A stretch of 14,121 nt of DNA from JBDKJS01 sp039806065 (GTDB lineage Bacteria > Bacteroidota > Bacteroidia > AKYH767-A > 2013-40CM-41-45), in contig JBDKJS010000109.1 in assembly GCA_039806065.1 (NCBI GenBank), positions 1 through 14,121 of the forward strand. Reading direction: 5' to 3'. The number at the start of each line of letters is the position of its first letter. Positions within the stretch are counted from its first letter, which is position 1. The translations under genes were made by a program, and so were the position numbers. The notes beneath the pieces were generated by a model. The model was not told where the DNA came from and did no database searches. It saw only the letters and a list, made by a program, of their open reading frames with translations. Positions 1 through 8,029 of this stretch are shown piece after piece.

Positions 1-131
1 GAACCCGAATCGGGGGTGCTCATCATCATTTTTAGTAAAACCATCAATGAACATCGAAAGGCAACGGCAGCTTCGCTAAAGCGAGGAGGAAGCCACCTTC
101 CTATGAGGGACCAACAAAAAAAGATAGCACG
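1..131. other. Unresolved left edge; possible tail of an upstream plus-strand gene
   Basis: Plus-strand frame 1 is open from base 1 to a TGA at 133-135, which overlaps the next gene's ATG in an ATGA arrangement. This would fit the last 44 codons of an upstream co-transcribed gene, with a hydrophobic GVLIIIF stretch and a basic tail, but I do not recognise the protein. A minus-strand start at 54 also stays open to the edge (18 codons beginning MFIDGFTK), so orientation is not settled. No TAnnTTTG promoter box is visible on the plus strand here, which mildly favours read-through from upstream. Two back-to-back dyads lie at 71-86 and 87-102. Confidence 0.35.
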
Positions 132-2459
132 ATGATTAAAAAAATACTTTTTACTAGTTGCTTCTGCTGGCTTTTATTTTTAGGGGCGCAAGGGCAAACG
201 TATAATATGGCCAATGGTACAGTAAACACTTGCGCTGGTAACTTTTATGATGCTGGTGGCGTTGGTGGTAACTATGCTAATAATAGTAACCTTACACAAA
301 CCTTTTGTTCTGGGGTGGTGGGTTCTTGCGTGAGATTGACCTTTACTGCTTTTAATACACAAGCGGGTAATGATGTGGTTACCTTTTATGATGGGCCAAA
401 CAATACGTTTCCCATTATAGGGGTGTTTAGTGGTAATATTACACCACCCATAGTTACAGCAAGTAGCGGTTGTATTACAGTTAACTTTGTTTCTAACAAT
501 ACAACAGTAAGAGCTGGGTGGGCAGCTACCATTACTTGTGTGCCCTGTGCCACCAATTTTAATTTAAATAACAATACTCCCGTAACCGCTTGTGCCACCA
601 TGAATTTTTATGACAGCGGAGGCCCTAGTGCCAACTATTCTGGCAATGAAAATTTTACCAAAACATTTTGTAGTGGTGTGGCTGGGCAGTGCTTGCAAGT
701 AGAGTTCAATACCTTTGCTACACAGGCTGGCAACGATCAACTATCAGTCTATGATGGCAATTCTGTGGCTGCACCCCTGTTCGGTACCTGGAGTGGTGGC
801 ACTGTACCACCAGTGCTACTGAGTTCTACCGGATGCCTTACCTTCAGGTGGGTAAGTAACAATAGCAATCACCAAGCAGGTTGGAATGCTACGATTACCT
901 GTGTGGCTTGTCCGCCAACACCTGCCCCCGTAGCTACTTATACATCACCAACGAGTGGATTACAAAACACTTATGTGGGAGCTAATATGGTGAACACCTG
1001 CGGCCCTGCCACCTTTACTGATGATGGTGGTACTGCTGCCAATTACAGCAATAATTTAAATGATTATTACCGCACATTTTGCCCTAATCAAGCTGGAAGA
1101 TGCATGCGAGCCATCTTTCAAAGTTTTTCGATGGAGCCGGCTGGTGTATTTATATATGATTATCTAACTATTTTAAATGGCCCCACACAAACCTCGCCAG
1201 AGTTTGGTGTTAGCAGCACATGGTATGGCACCGCCAATACCTACCAGGCTTGCCAAGCAGCAGGCTTGGGACCCTATGTGAGCACTGATCAAAGTGGATG
1301 CCTTACCTTTAGAGCAGGAAGTGATGGGTCGGTAAACTTACCTGGTTGGGTGGCCACACTTGATTGTGTGCCATGCAGCTATGGCCCCAATGGTACCGAT
1401 AATAATGATTGCCAACGTTCATCAGCAGTGTGTAACGATATAGGCTTTAGCGATGCTTCTACCGGTCCAGGCATTATTAGTGAAGGTGGTAGCGGCTGCG
1501 TAGTAGCAGAAAATTATACCAATTGGTATAACATCATCATTCAATCAAGTGGCAATTTAGGCTTGATCATAAGACCTACTAATGTATTAGACGATTATGA
1601 TTTTGCACTCTATGGACCCAACACCAGCTGCGGAGGTTTGGGTACACCCTTAAGATGTTCTTTTGCAGCTGATACCAATTGGACAGGACTCAATGATGCC
1701 CTGAACCTAAGTTTTAATTCAGCTATCTGTGGCCCTGCCAACAATGGTGCTGATGTGAATGAGGATGTGTGTGGCAATGGTTATACCAATACCGTGAATG
1801 TATTGGCTGGCGAACGCTATAGGCTCATGGTGAATAAATGGACTGCAGGTGGTAGTGGTTTTACCTTGGATTGGGTGCTCACCGGTGGTGCAAGTTTAAA
1901 TTGTATTGTACTACCTATTACCTTAATTCATTTTGACGCAAAAAATTTAACTGACAAAGTGGAATTGAATTGGGCCACTGCAAGCGAATTTGAAAACGAT
2001 TTCTTTACCATTGAACGCAGCAGCGATGGATTGAACTTTAATCCTATAGAATTTATTGAGGGAGCTGGCACTACTCATACCACCCATCATTACCATACTT
2101 TTGACCAACAACCGCTAGCTGGTCAAAGTTACTACCGATTGAAACAAACAGATATTAATGGAATGTACACCTACAGTGAAACGGTATCAATAAACCGACA
2201 TCAAAAAATGGATGAACTAGTAGTATATCCAAATCCGGCTACTGAAGATTTGAACCTTCATTTTAATGTTGCTTATCCTCAACAGGTACGGTGCAACATC
2301 ACTAGCACGGATGGCAAACAAATTCAATTGTTAACCACTGCGCTAGAAGAGGGCAATCAACAGCTGCGATTGCCATTGCAATTTTTAGAAAGTGGGCTAT
2401 ATTTTTTAACTTTGGAGCTTAATAATCAAACCATCATAAAAAGGTTTGTTAAGCAATAA
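132..2459 (+). CDS. Secreted CUB-domain protein with T9SS type A sorting domain
   Basis: A 775-residue exported protein. Residues 1-21 form a signal peptide with a basic start (MIKK), a hydrophobic core and a likely cut after AQG. Three CUB-like domains follow at about 28-136, 148-257 and 285-412. Each has a Cys-x(n)-F-x-D-x-GG-x(2,3)-NY opening, a TFC cysteine, a G-x-C and a closing GW-x-A-T-x-x-C. Residues 425-590 resemble the jelly-roll domain of bacterial pre-peptidase C-terminal type. Residues 594-687 are the fibronectin-like module (LNWATASE, FTIERSSDG, YYRLKQTD) common next to T9SS tails. Residues 697-775 match the type A sorting domain, starting VYPNP and ending in a short basic tail (IKRFVKQ). 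It should be exported by Sec, carried across the outer membrane by T9SS and anchored or released at the surface. CUB domains usually bind proteins or glycans. No catalytic domain is visible, so adhesion or binding is an inference. Confidence 0.9.
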   Translation: MIKKILFTSCFCWLLFLGAQGQTYNMANGTVNTCAGNFYDAGGVGGNYANNSNLTQTFCSGVVGSCVRLTFTAFNTQAGNDVVTFYDGPNNTFPIIGVFSGNITPPIVTASSGCITVNFVSNNTTVRAGWAATITCVPCATNFNLNNNTPVTACATMNFYDSGGPSANYSGNENFTKTFCSGVAGQCLQVEFNTFATQAGNDQLSVYDGNSVAAPLFGTWSGGTVPPVLLSSTGCLTFRWVSNNSNHQAGWNATITCVACPPTPAPVATYTSPTSGLQNTYVGANMVNTCGPATFTDDGGTAANYSNNLNDYYRTFCPNQAGRCMRAIFQSFSMEPAGVFIYDYLTILNGPTQTSPEFGVSSTWYGTANTYQACQAAGLGPYVSTDQSGCLTFRAGSDGSVNLPGWVATLDCVPCSYGPNGTDNNDCQRSSAVCNDIGFSDASTGPGIISEGGSGCVVAENYTNWYNIIIQSSGNLGLIIRPTNVLDDYDFALYGPNTSCGGLGTPLRCSFAADTNWTGLNDALNLSFNSAICGPANNGADVNEDVCGNGYTNTVNVLAGERYRLMVNKWTAGGSGFTLDWVLTGGASLNCIVLPITLIHFDAKNLTDKVELNWATASEFENDFFTIERSSDGLNFNPIEFIEGAGTTHTTHHYHTFDQQPLAGQSYYRLKQTDINGMYTYSETVSINRHQKMDELVVYPNPATEDLNLHFNVAYPQQVRCNITSTDGKQIQLLTTALEEGNQQLRLPLQFLESGLYFLTLELNNQTIIKRFVKQ
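213..1367 (+). repeat. Three diverged tandem CUB-domain coding repeats
   Basis: The three CUB domains are encoded at about 213-539, 573-902 and 984-1367. The first two are closest: TFCSGVVGSC with TQAGND in the first corresponds to TFCSGVAGQC with TQAGND in the second. The third is longer, with an insertion around residues 335-385. This is protein-level duplication that has diverged, not a recent DNA repeat. Confidence 0.6.
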
Positions 2460-2467
2460 AATTACCC

Positions 2468-4297
2468 TTGCATACCAAAGTTCGCTATTATTTAAAATTC
2501 CTTTCTAGTATATTTTTATTTTTAGCTATTTATAGAATAGTTTTGCTTTTGGCTTTAAGAGTGGATGCGCCTTGGCTACACCAAGTAACATCACTTTGGG
2601 CGGCATTAAGATTGGATGCTAGTGTTGCTGCCTATTTAATATCGCCCATCATTGTAGCTGATTTTATTTTTTCTTTTTTCAAGAGATCAACACCTCCCAG
2701 AATAGCAATGGCTTATTCCTTATTAGTTGGTGGGGCAATAGGGTTAATTATTTTAGGCAACCTGGCACTCTATCCACATTGGAGGGAACTTATAAGCTAT
2801 AGGGCCTTGGTTTATTTGCAGGATTGGCCACAAGCCACAGCCTCACTCACCTGGCTACAGCTGTTGGGTGCAAGCGCAATAGTAGTTACTTTTTTTTGGC
2901 TTATCTATAAAGTATTAAGAAAGTGGTATCGGGTACCGAAGGCCTATCTGCGCTGGCAATACTATTTGTTGATGGTCCCCATTTTATTTTTAATGGCGCG
3001 TGGCGGATGGCAACTTATTCCAATTAATAGCAGCGCATCTTACTATAGCCATCAATCCACCTTGAATGATGTGGCGGCAAATCCTGTTTGGCATTTAGCT
3101 TATAGCCTCAAAACGGTGAGCACATCTGGCTTTCAACCTTATGAATATTTGCCCTTGCCCGAAGCTCGAGATCGTTTTATACAACTCATGCAAACACCTG
3201 TTAGCCCAATGCAACCTTGGTCTGCGGTAGCAAAACCCAATGTAATATTGGTGATGCTCGAGAGTTTTACTGCTGATGTATTTAGTGAGTTGGGGGGCGA
3301 TAGCAATACATTGCCTTTTTTAAATCAATGGATAAAGGATCAACTACTTTTTACGCAATGCTATGCCAGTGGCACGCGCACAGATCAAGGCATCGTTTCC
3401 ATCCAAAGTGGATGGCCTGCCACGCCCAATTATAGCATTATGCGATTTGGTGAAAAACACAAAGCACTGCCTGCTATTTCAAAGTCGCTGAAGATGCAAA
3501 AATACCATACCTCTTATTTTTTTGGTGGGGATGCAGCTTTTAGCAACATGCGTGTTTACCTCGATCACTGCGGTTTTGATGTTATTAAAACACAGACTGA
3601 TTTTGATAGCCAACTTCCGCACAACAAATGGGGCATTCATGATCATGCATTTTTGATGGAGTGGCTGCAAGATATTTCAACCTTGCCGCAACCATTTTAT
3701 ACTACCGCCATGACGCTTTCTTGCCATGAACCATTTGATGTAGCTTTCGGTAGCAACGTGAAAGCGAACAGTGATCCAGAAAAATTTAGAAATGCTGCCA
3801 CCTATGTAGATAGTGCCTTGCATATTTTCATAAGGGGTTTGGAGCAAATGCCTAATTATGATCAAACGTTAATTGTGCTCATTGCAGATCATGGGCATGT
3901 GCTGCCAATGAACCGCGATACTTACCATGCTCCTGGGTATCACATTCCCTTAGTGCTGGGTGGTGGGGCGCTGCATCCATCCTTGCGCGGAAAAAGAAAC
4001 AGTACTGTGATTGCCCAAAATGACTTGCCGGCATTGCTGCTTCAAAGTATGGGTTATGATTTTAGTGCCTACACCTACTGCAAGCCGCTGCCAAAAGATA
4101 GCGCTAAGGGATTTGCTTATTTTGCATTGAATGATGGACTAGGCTGGATTACCAATGACGGTTATGTAATGTACCGCCATAATTATTTACCCGAGTTTGG
4201 AGGGAGGCTGCTAGCTGATACAGTATATGGCGAGTCCATTTTCAATAACGCCAAAGCTTTTCAACAAATGTTGATGCAAGATTTTTTTAATCGTTAG
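2468..4297 (+). CDS. LTA synthase/sulfatase-family membrane protein (alkaline phosphatase superfamily)
   Basis: A 609-residue protein with about five N-terminal membrane segments (roughly 10-30, 48-70, 81-103, 131-149, 162-178), a linker and a large extracytoplasmic sulfatase-fold domain from about residue 255. Metal-site and catalytic positions of the LtaS family are visible: Glu265 in LESF, Thr305 in GTRTDQG as the likely nucleophile, His420 in CHEPF and Asp474-His475 in ADHGH. Family members transfer phosphoglycerol or phosphoethanolamine from lipids onto envelope polymers; the substrate here cannot be read from sequence. The start is TTG at 2468. The frame is closed by TAA at 2450-2452, no ATG lies between, and the first internal ATG would remove two membrane segments. 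It begins 8 bases after the CUB gene's stop, so the two are probably co-transcribed. Its TAG overlaps the convergent gpsA stop. Confidence 0.87.
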   Translation: MHTKVRYYLKFLSSIFLFLAIYRIVLLLALRVDAPWLHQVTSLWAALRLDASVAAYLISPIIVADFIFSFFKRSTPPRIAMAYSLLVGGAIGLIILGNLALYPHWRELISYRALVYLQDWPQATASLTWLQLLGASAIVVTFFWLIYKVLRKWYRVPKAYLRWQYYLLMVPILFLMARGGWQLIPINSSASYYSHQSTLNDVAANPVWHLAYSLKTVSTSGFQPYEYLPLPEARDRFIQLMQTPVSPMQPWSAVAKPNVILVMLESFTADVFSELGGDSNTLPFLNQWIKDQLLFTQCYASGTRTDQGIVSIQSGWPATPNYSIMRFGEKHKALPAISKSLKMQKYHTSYFFGGDAAFSNMRVYLDHCGFDVIKTQTDFDSQLPHNKWGIHDHAFLMEWLQDISTLPQPFYTTAMTLSCHEPFDVAFGSNVKANSDPEKFRNAATYVDSALHIFIRGLEQMPNYDQTLIVLIADHGHVLPMNRDTYHAPGYHIPLVLGGGALHPSLRGKRNSTVIAQNDLPALLLQSMGYDFSAYTYCKPLPKDSAKGFAYFALNDGLGWITNDGYVMYRHNYLPEFGGRLLADTVYGESIFNNAKAFQQMLMQDFFNR

Positions 4298-5286
4298 CTT
4301 AATTGATCGGCAAGGATCTTCATCTCTACACGAGGTGCAATTTTTTCATACAACACATGGTAAACGGCATTGGTAATGGGCATGTGCACCTTGTATTTTT
4401 TATTGATTTCATAAATGCACTTTACGGCATAATAACCTTCGGCAATCATATTCATTTCTAGCTGGGCAAACTTTACACTGTATCCCTTACCCACCATGGT
4501 GCCAAACATTCTATTGCGCGAAAATTGAGAGTAGGCAGTTACTAATAAATCGCCCAGATAGGCGCTATCATTAATGTCGCGCGTGATGGGATGCACCGCA
4601 TCAACAAAGCGTTTTATTTCTTGAATGGCATTGCTCACTAATACTGATTGAAAATTATCGCCATAACCCACTCCATGACAGATGCCACTAGCTATAGCAA
4701 TCACATTCTTTAGTACTGCTGCATATTCTGTACCGTAAATATCATCACTTACCGTAGTTTTAATAAACCTACATGCCAACACGGATGCCATTTGTTGGGC
4801 ATTGTCCACATTGGCCGAAGCAATGGTAAGATAGCTTAAGCGTTCCATGGCCACTTCTTCAGCATGGCAAGGCCCGGTAATGACTCCAATATTTGATTCT
4901 GGTATATTTAATTTATCTTTTAAATAATCGCCAATGATTAATAAGTCGTCAGGAACAATTCCTTTGATGGCACTAAAAATAATTTTGTTGCTAAGCGCCA
5001 TCGGGGGCAATCCCTCCAATGTTTGTTTGATAAAAGCTGATGGAACAGCCAGAATAATTGTATCGTTAGCTATGATATCAGTAAGTGTACAGGTGGGTTG
5101 TACCAATGATATGTTTAACTGCACATCAGTGAGGTAATTAGGGTTGTGGTGGTATTTTTTTATAAAGGCTACATTCTCTTCACTACGCATCCACCAAGTA
5201 ATGCGATGGCCATTTTGGCTTAATATTTTAATGATGGCGGTGGCCCAACTCCCACTCCCTACCACACTTATTGATTTTGAACTCAT
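4294..5286 (-). CDS. gpsA: NAD(P)H-dependent glycerol-3-phosphate dehydrogenase
   Basis: A 330-residue cytoplasmic enzyme that reduces dihydroxyacetone phosphate to sn-glycerol 3-phosphate, the backbone precursor of phospholipids. The N-terminal dinucleotide-binding motif is VVGSGSWATA (residues 8-17). Further family motifs are SAIKGI with Lys108, GPCHAEEV (138-145), the catalytic-lysine segment VLKNVIAIASG with Lys193, and DLLVTAYSQFSRNRMFG (246-262). Length is normal for the family. The ATG lies two bases after the stop of the M28 peptidase gene, so it should be the second gene of that transcript. Its TAA (4294-4296) overlaps the TAG of the convergent LTA-synthase-like gene (4295-4297), leaving no space for a terminator between them. 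Confidence 0.96.
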   Translation of the reverse strand: MSSKSISVVGSGSWATAIIKILSQNGHRITWWMRSEENVAFIKKYHHNPNYLTDVQLNISLVQPTCTLTDIIANDTIILAVPSAFIKQTLEGLPPMALSNKIIFSAIKGIVPDDLLIIGDYLKDKLNIPESNIGVITGPCHAEEVAMERLSYLTIASANVDNAQQMASVLACRFIKTTVSDDIYGTEYAAVLKNVIAIASGICHGVGYGDNFQSVLVSNAIQEIKRFVDAVHPITRDINDSAYLGDLLVTAYSQFSRNRMFGTMVGKGYSVKFAQLEMNMIAEGYYAVKCIYEINKKYKVHMPITNAVYHVLYEKIAPRVEMKILADQLS

Positions 5287-5288
5287 GG

Positions 5289-6971
5289 TTAAAAAGTAAT
5301 TGCTTTTTCTACCGTGTCGGTTCCTCTTTTTACCTTCACAGTAGTGGTTTCACCCTTCGAGAATTTGCCTAACGCCTTCATGTAGGTTTGCATATCAGTG
5401 ATCAGTTGGCTACCCAATTGAATAACCACATCGCCTTTTAACAGGCCAGCCTTTGCTGCTGGTTTTCCTTCACTTACTCCATCTATTCGCATTCCTTCAC
5501 CAGTGAAACTATAATCTGGAACTACACCCAAGGTAACTTTAAAACTCATTTTTTCGCTCATGTTTTCATCCTTGGTTTTCACATAGGGAGCTTTTCCTTT
5601 GTTGTTAAGCCCAATTATTATTTGGGTAATCGTTTTGAACACTCGCAGTGTTCCATCATAGTTGATCAGGTTTTCGTCATCGCTAGGTTTGTGGTAATCA
5701 CTATGTGTTCCACTAAAAAAATGCAATGCAGGAATACTGTCTAAGTAAAATGATGTGTGATCACTAGGCCCCACTCCACTGGGTACAGTGGCTATGGGCA
5801 ATCCATTCATACCATTGGTGTCAATGGCCATGGCAAAAATAGGGGAGGTGCCACTGCCATGTATTTGTAGCTTGGGATCGGAAGGGTTAATGCGCCCTAC
5901 CATGTCAAGGTTGATCATGTAATTGATCTTTGATTTGGGGATGGTTGGATTTTTAATAAAATAATTTGAACCCAATAGTCCTTTTTCTTCGCCACTAAAA
6001 CCAATGAATAAATAATTATTATTAGCGGCCTTTCCACTTTTAAAGAATTTAGCTAATTCTATAATAGTTGCAGTGCCACTTGCATTGTCATCGGCTCCAT
6101 TGTGAATGGCTTTTTCACCTCTGTGCAACGATCCCTCATGTCCATAGCCAAGGTGGTCGAGGTGGGCTCCAATTACTACAGTAGTGGCCTTTTTATTGTC
6201 AATGTAGCCTAGTACATTATGCCCTGTTTTTATGGTGGGAATAATTTCAGCACCCACCGTGCAATTCAGTATGACGGCATTTTGCAAAGCAGCGGCTGCT
6301 TTGCCCCTGGCAAATATTACCGGTATGCTCAGTGATGAGGTGCGAATTTTAAAATCTGCTTTCACATCGGTGCTGTCGTTGGTAATGAATACCACCGCAA
6401 CTGCACCACGTGATATGGCATAAGTGACTCGCCAATTCAAATCATACTCGGCAAATTTTCCGTGTGGATTGTTCCCATCGGGGCTGCCGGCATCTATCAC
6501 AAATATTTTTTTTACAATATTGGTTTTCCCCTTGTAATCATCCTGTTGAAGAGCCGGAGCATAGATGCCATATCCTACGCGGGCTACAAAGGCTGTTACT
6601 ACCTTATTGGCCGATAGGGGTAGGGGATAGAAGTCAGTTGGTGCAGTGTATTTATCGTCATTGATGTACAGCTGTGTAGCAGTTCCATAAGTAGCACCTG
6701 AGGTAAATGGAAATGGTTGTAAATATTTTTTGGTTCCCTTAGGTTGCAGCCCAGCTGCTTTAAATCTATCAGCTACATAATTTGCAGCAGCAAGTTCACC
6801 AGCGCTTCCAGTTTCCCTTCCTTCCAAGGCATCGGAAGCTAAAAATTGAATGTGCTTTCTTATATTACTTTGTATGGTTTCATTATTGTCTATATACACT
6901 TCCTTAGTGCCGCTACAACCATGTAGGAGAAGTGTGATGCTGCAGGTAAAGATCCAAAGGTTTAGTTTCAT
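5289..6971 (-). CDS. M28 family zinc peptidase lipoprotein with PA and PDZ domains
   Basis: A 560-residue exported aminopeptidase-type enzyme. The N-terminus (MKLNLWIFTC then LLLHGC) looks like a lipoprotein signal with Cys19 as the lipidated residue; His at the position two before Cys is unusual for a lipobox. Residues about 110-245 fit the protease-associated insert. The M28 core carries the expected two-zinc site: His270 in GAHLDH, Asp294/Asp295 in GADDNASG, Glu328-Glu329 in FSGEEKG, Asp356 in NLDMVGR and a C-terminal His in HSDYHKPSDD (His427 is my choice). A C-terminal PDZ domain spans about 475-560, with a GKPAAKAGLLKGDVV signature. It probably acts in the periplasm or at the outer membrane on peptides. 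It is first in a likely two-gene unit with gpsA. I see no convincing -7 box in its upstream gap. Confidence 0.93.
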   Translation of the reverse strand: MKLNLWIFTCSITLLLHGCSGTKEVYIDNNETIQSNIRKHIQFLASDALEGRETGSAGELAAANYVADRFKAAGLQPKGTKKYLQPFPFTSGATYGTATQLYINDDKYTAPTDFYPLPLSANKVVTAFVARVGYGIYAPALQQDDYKGKTNIVKKIFVIDAGSPDGNNPHGKFAEYDLNWRVTYAISRGAVAVVFITNDSTDVKADFKIRTSSLSIPVIFARGKAAAALQNAVILNCTVGAEIIPTIKTGHNVLGYIDNKKATTVVIGAHLDHLGYGHEGSLHRGEKAIHNGADDNASGTATIIELAKFFKSGKAANNNYLFIGFSGEEKGLLGSNYFIKNPTIPKSKINYMINLDMVGRINPSDPKLQIHGSGTSPIFAMAIDTNGMNGLPIATVPSGVGPSDHTSFYLDSIPALHFFSGTHSDYHKPSDDENLINYDGTLRVFKTITQIIIGLNNKGKAPYVKTKDENMSEKMSFKVTLGVVPDYSFTGEGMRIDGVSEGKPAAKAGLLKGDVVIQLGSQLITDMQTYMKALGKFSKGETTTVKVKRGTDTVEKAITF

Positions 6972-7089
6972 CGGTAGCCCTGTTTTTTTTCTTTGAAAGA
7001 TTAAAAGACAATATTAATCTATTGTTGGCAGAATTAGTAGCATAGCAGTGAATTTACATAAATATTACAATAATGGCGCTTGGTTTCAC

Positions 7090-7122
7090 AAAAAAAGACC
7101 GAGCGGGTGAGGCATCGGTCTT
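7090..7122 (-). terminator. Intrinsic terminator of the lysS/DUF4468/Band 7 unit
   Basis: A perfect 8-base inverted repeat AAGACCGA (7095-7102) pairs with TCGGTCTT (7115-7122) across a 12-base loop. On the minus strand the hairpin runs straight into a T-run (the A-run at 7090-7096 on the plus strand). It lies 25 bases after the Band 7 stop codon. The rest of the 6972-7147 gap is AT-rich and holds no gene that I can see. Confidence 0.88.
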
Positions 7123-7147
7123 GTGAACTTTTTATTTTTATTTTTCT

Positions 7148-8017
7148 TTATGCTTTAGAAACAGCTCCAGCCAGATCACCAATAACATTGATCAATTGTT
7201 TGTCGTTGGGTAATACTATTTTGGTATTGTCGGCAAGTGATTTTTCTACTGCTTCTATTTTTCTGAGCAATTGCGCATTGCCCACAAAATATTTTTCGGC
7301 TGCTTCATTCACCAAAGCTATTGCTTGTGCTTCACCTTCGGCAGCTAATATTTTTGCTTGCTTAATGCCTTCTGCCTTTTTGATCTCTGCACGTTTCTCA
7401 CCATCGGCTTTTGTCTCTACTGCAGTAGCATAATCTACTGCGGCCATTTTTTCATTTTCAGCCTTTACTATTTTATTCATCGTTTCTTGTACATCCTTTG
7501 GAGGGTCTATTTCTTTTAACTCGGTGCGCACAATGTCAACTCCCCAAGTGGCAGTTTCTTCTAACATGGTTTGAAATAAACTCTTATTTATTTTACCTCT
7601 TTCACTATTGGCACTTTTTAAGGTCATGGTGCCAATGATATTGCGAAGTGTAGTTCTGGCTAAATTCACTATTTGATAGTTGATGTTATATACATTGTAT
7701 TGCGAATTTTTTACACTTACTTCATCGTCCTTAATTTTAAAATAAACTTGTGCATCAACGCTGGCATTTAAATTATCATAGGTAATAATTTCTTGCCTTT
7801 CGGCATTCACCATTTGCTCTGTAATGTTTACCTTATAAATTTTATCTATCCCCAATGGGATGATCCAATGAAAACCAGGATTGGCAAAGCGGTGGTATTT
7901 TCCCAGCCGCTCTATAAGGCCACGGTGTGTGGGTCTTACTATGCGGATGCCCGCAAAAAATAAAAATAGCAATAGCATGATGATTGGAAACATGCTCAGT
8001 TGAAGTAGTGCGTTCAT
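7148..8017 (-). CDS. SPFH/Band 7 (stomatin/paraslipin-like) membrane protein
   Basis: A 289-residue protein with one N-terminal membrane segment (about 8-25) and then the SPFH/Band 7 domain. Typical sequence is present: RIVRPTHRGLIERLGKY, NPGFHWIIP, the VNAERQEIITYDN strand, the ARTTLRNIIG helix, and WGVDIVRTELKEIDPP. Residues about 175-245 are an alanine/glutamate/lysine-rich helix likely to form a coiled coil (for example EKRAEIKKAEG), as in QmcA-type proteins. Such proteins form large membrane-bound rings that organise membrane domains and protease complexes. No NfeD partner is present nearby, although paraslipins are often paired with one. The start codon lies 12 bases after the DUF4468 gene's stop, so it is the last gene of that transcript. 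Confidence 0.93.
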   Translation of the reverse strand: MNALLQLSMFPIIMLLLFLFFAGIRIVRPTHRGLIERLGKYHRFANPGFHWIIPLGIDKIYKVNITEQMVNAERQEIITYDNLNASVDAQVYFKIKDDEVSVKNSQYNVYNINYQIVNLARTTLRNIIGTMTLKSANSERGKINKSLFQTMLEETATWGVDIVRTELKEIDPPKDVQETMNKIVKAENEKMAAVDYATAVETKADGEKRAEIKKAEGIKQAKILAAEGEAQAIALVNEAAEKYFVGNAQLLRKIEAVEKSLADNTKIVLPNDKQLINVIGDLAGAVSKA

Positions 8018-8029
8018 AGTGTGATGGGT

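Noticed and set aside
1..131. Structured RNA (SRP, tmRNA or RNase P end) at the left edge
   Set aside because: The dyads do not match the conserved cores of these RNAs that I can recall, and the same bases stay open as a reading frame.
132..2459. Host-interaction toxin or protease in the CUB protein
   Set aside because: No catalytic motif of a peptidase or other hydrolase is visible; only binding, jelly-roll, fibronectin-like and sorting domains are seen.
7080..7433. Plus-strand open frame of 117 codons over the terminator and the Band 7 gene
   Set aside because: It is antisense to a convincing Band 7 coding sequence and runs through the terminator hairpin; its composition mirrors the coiled-coil region.
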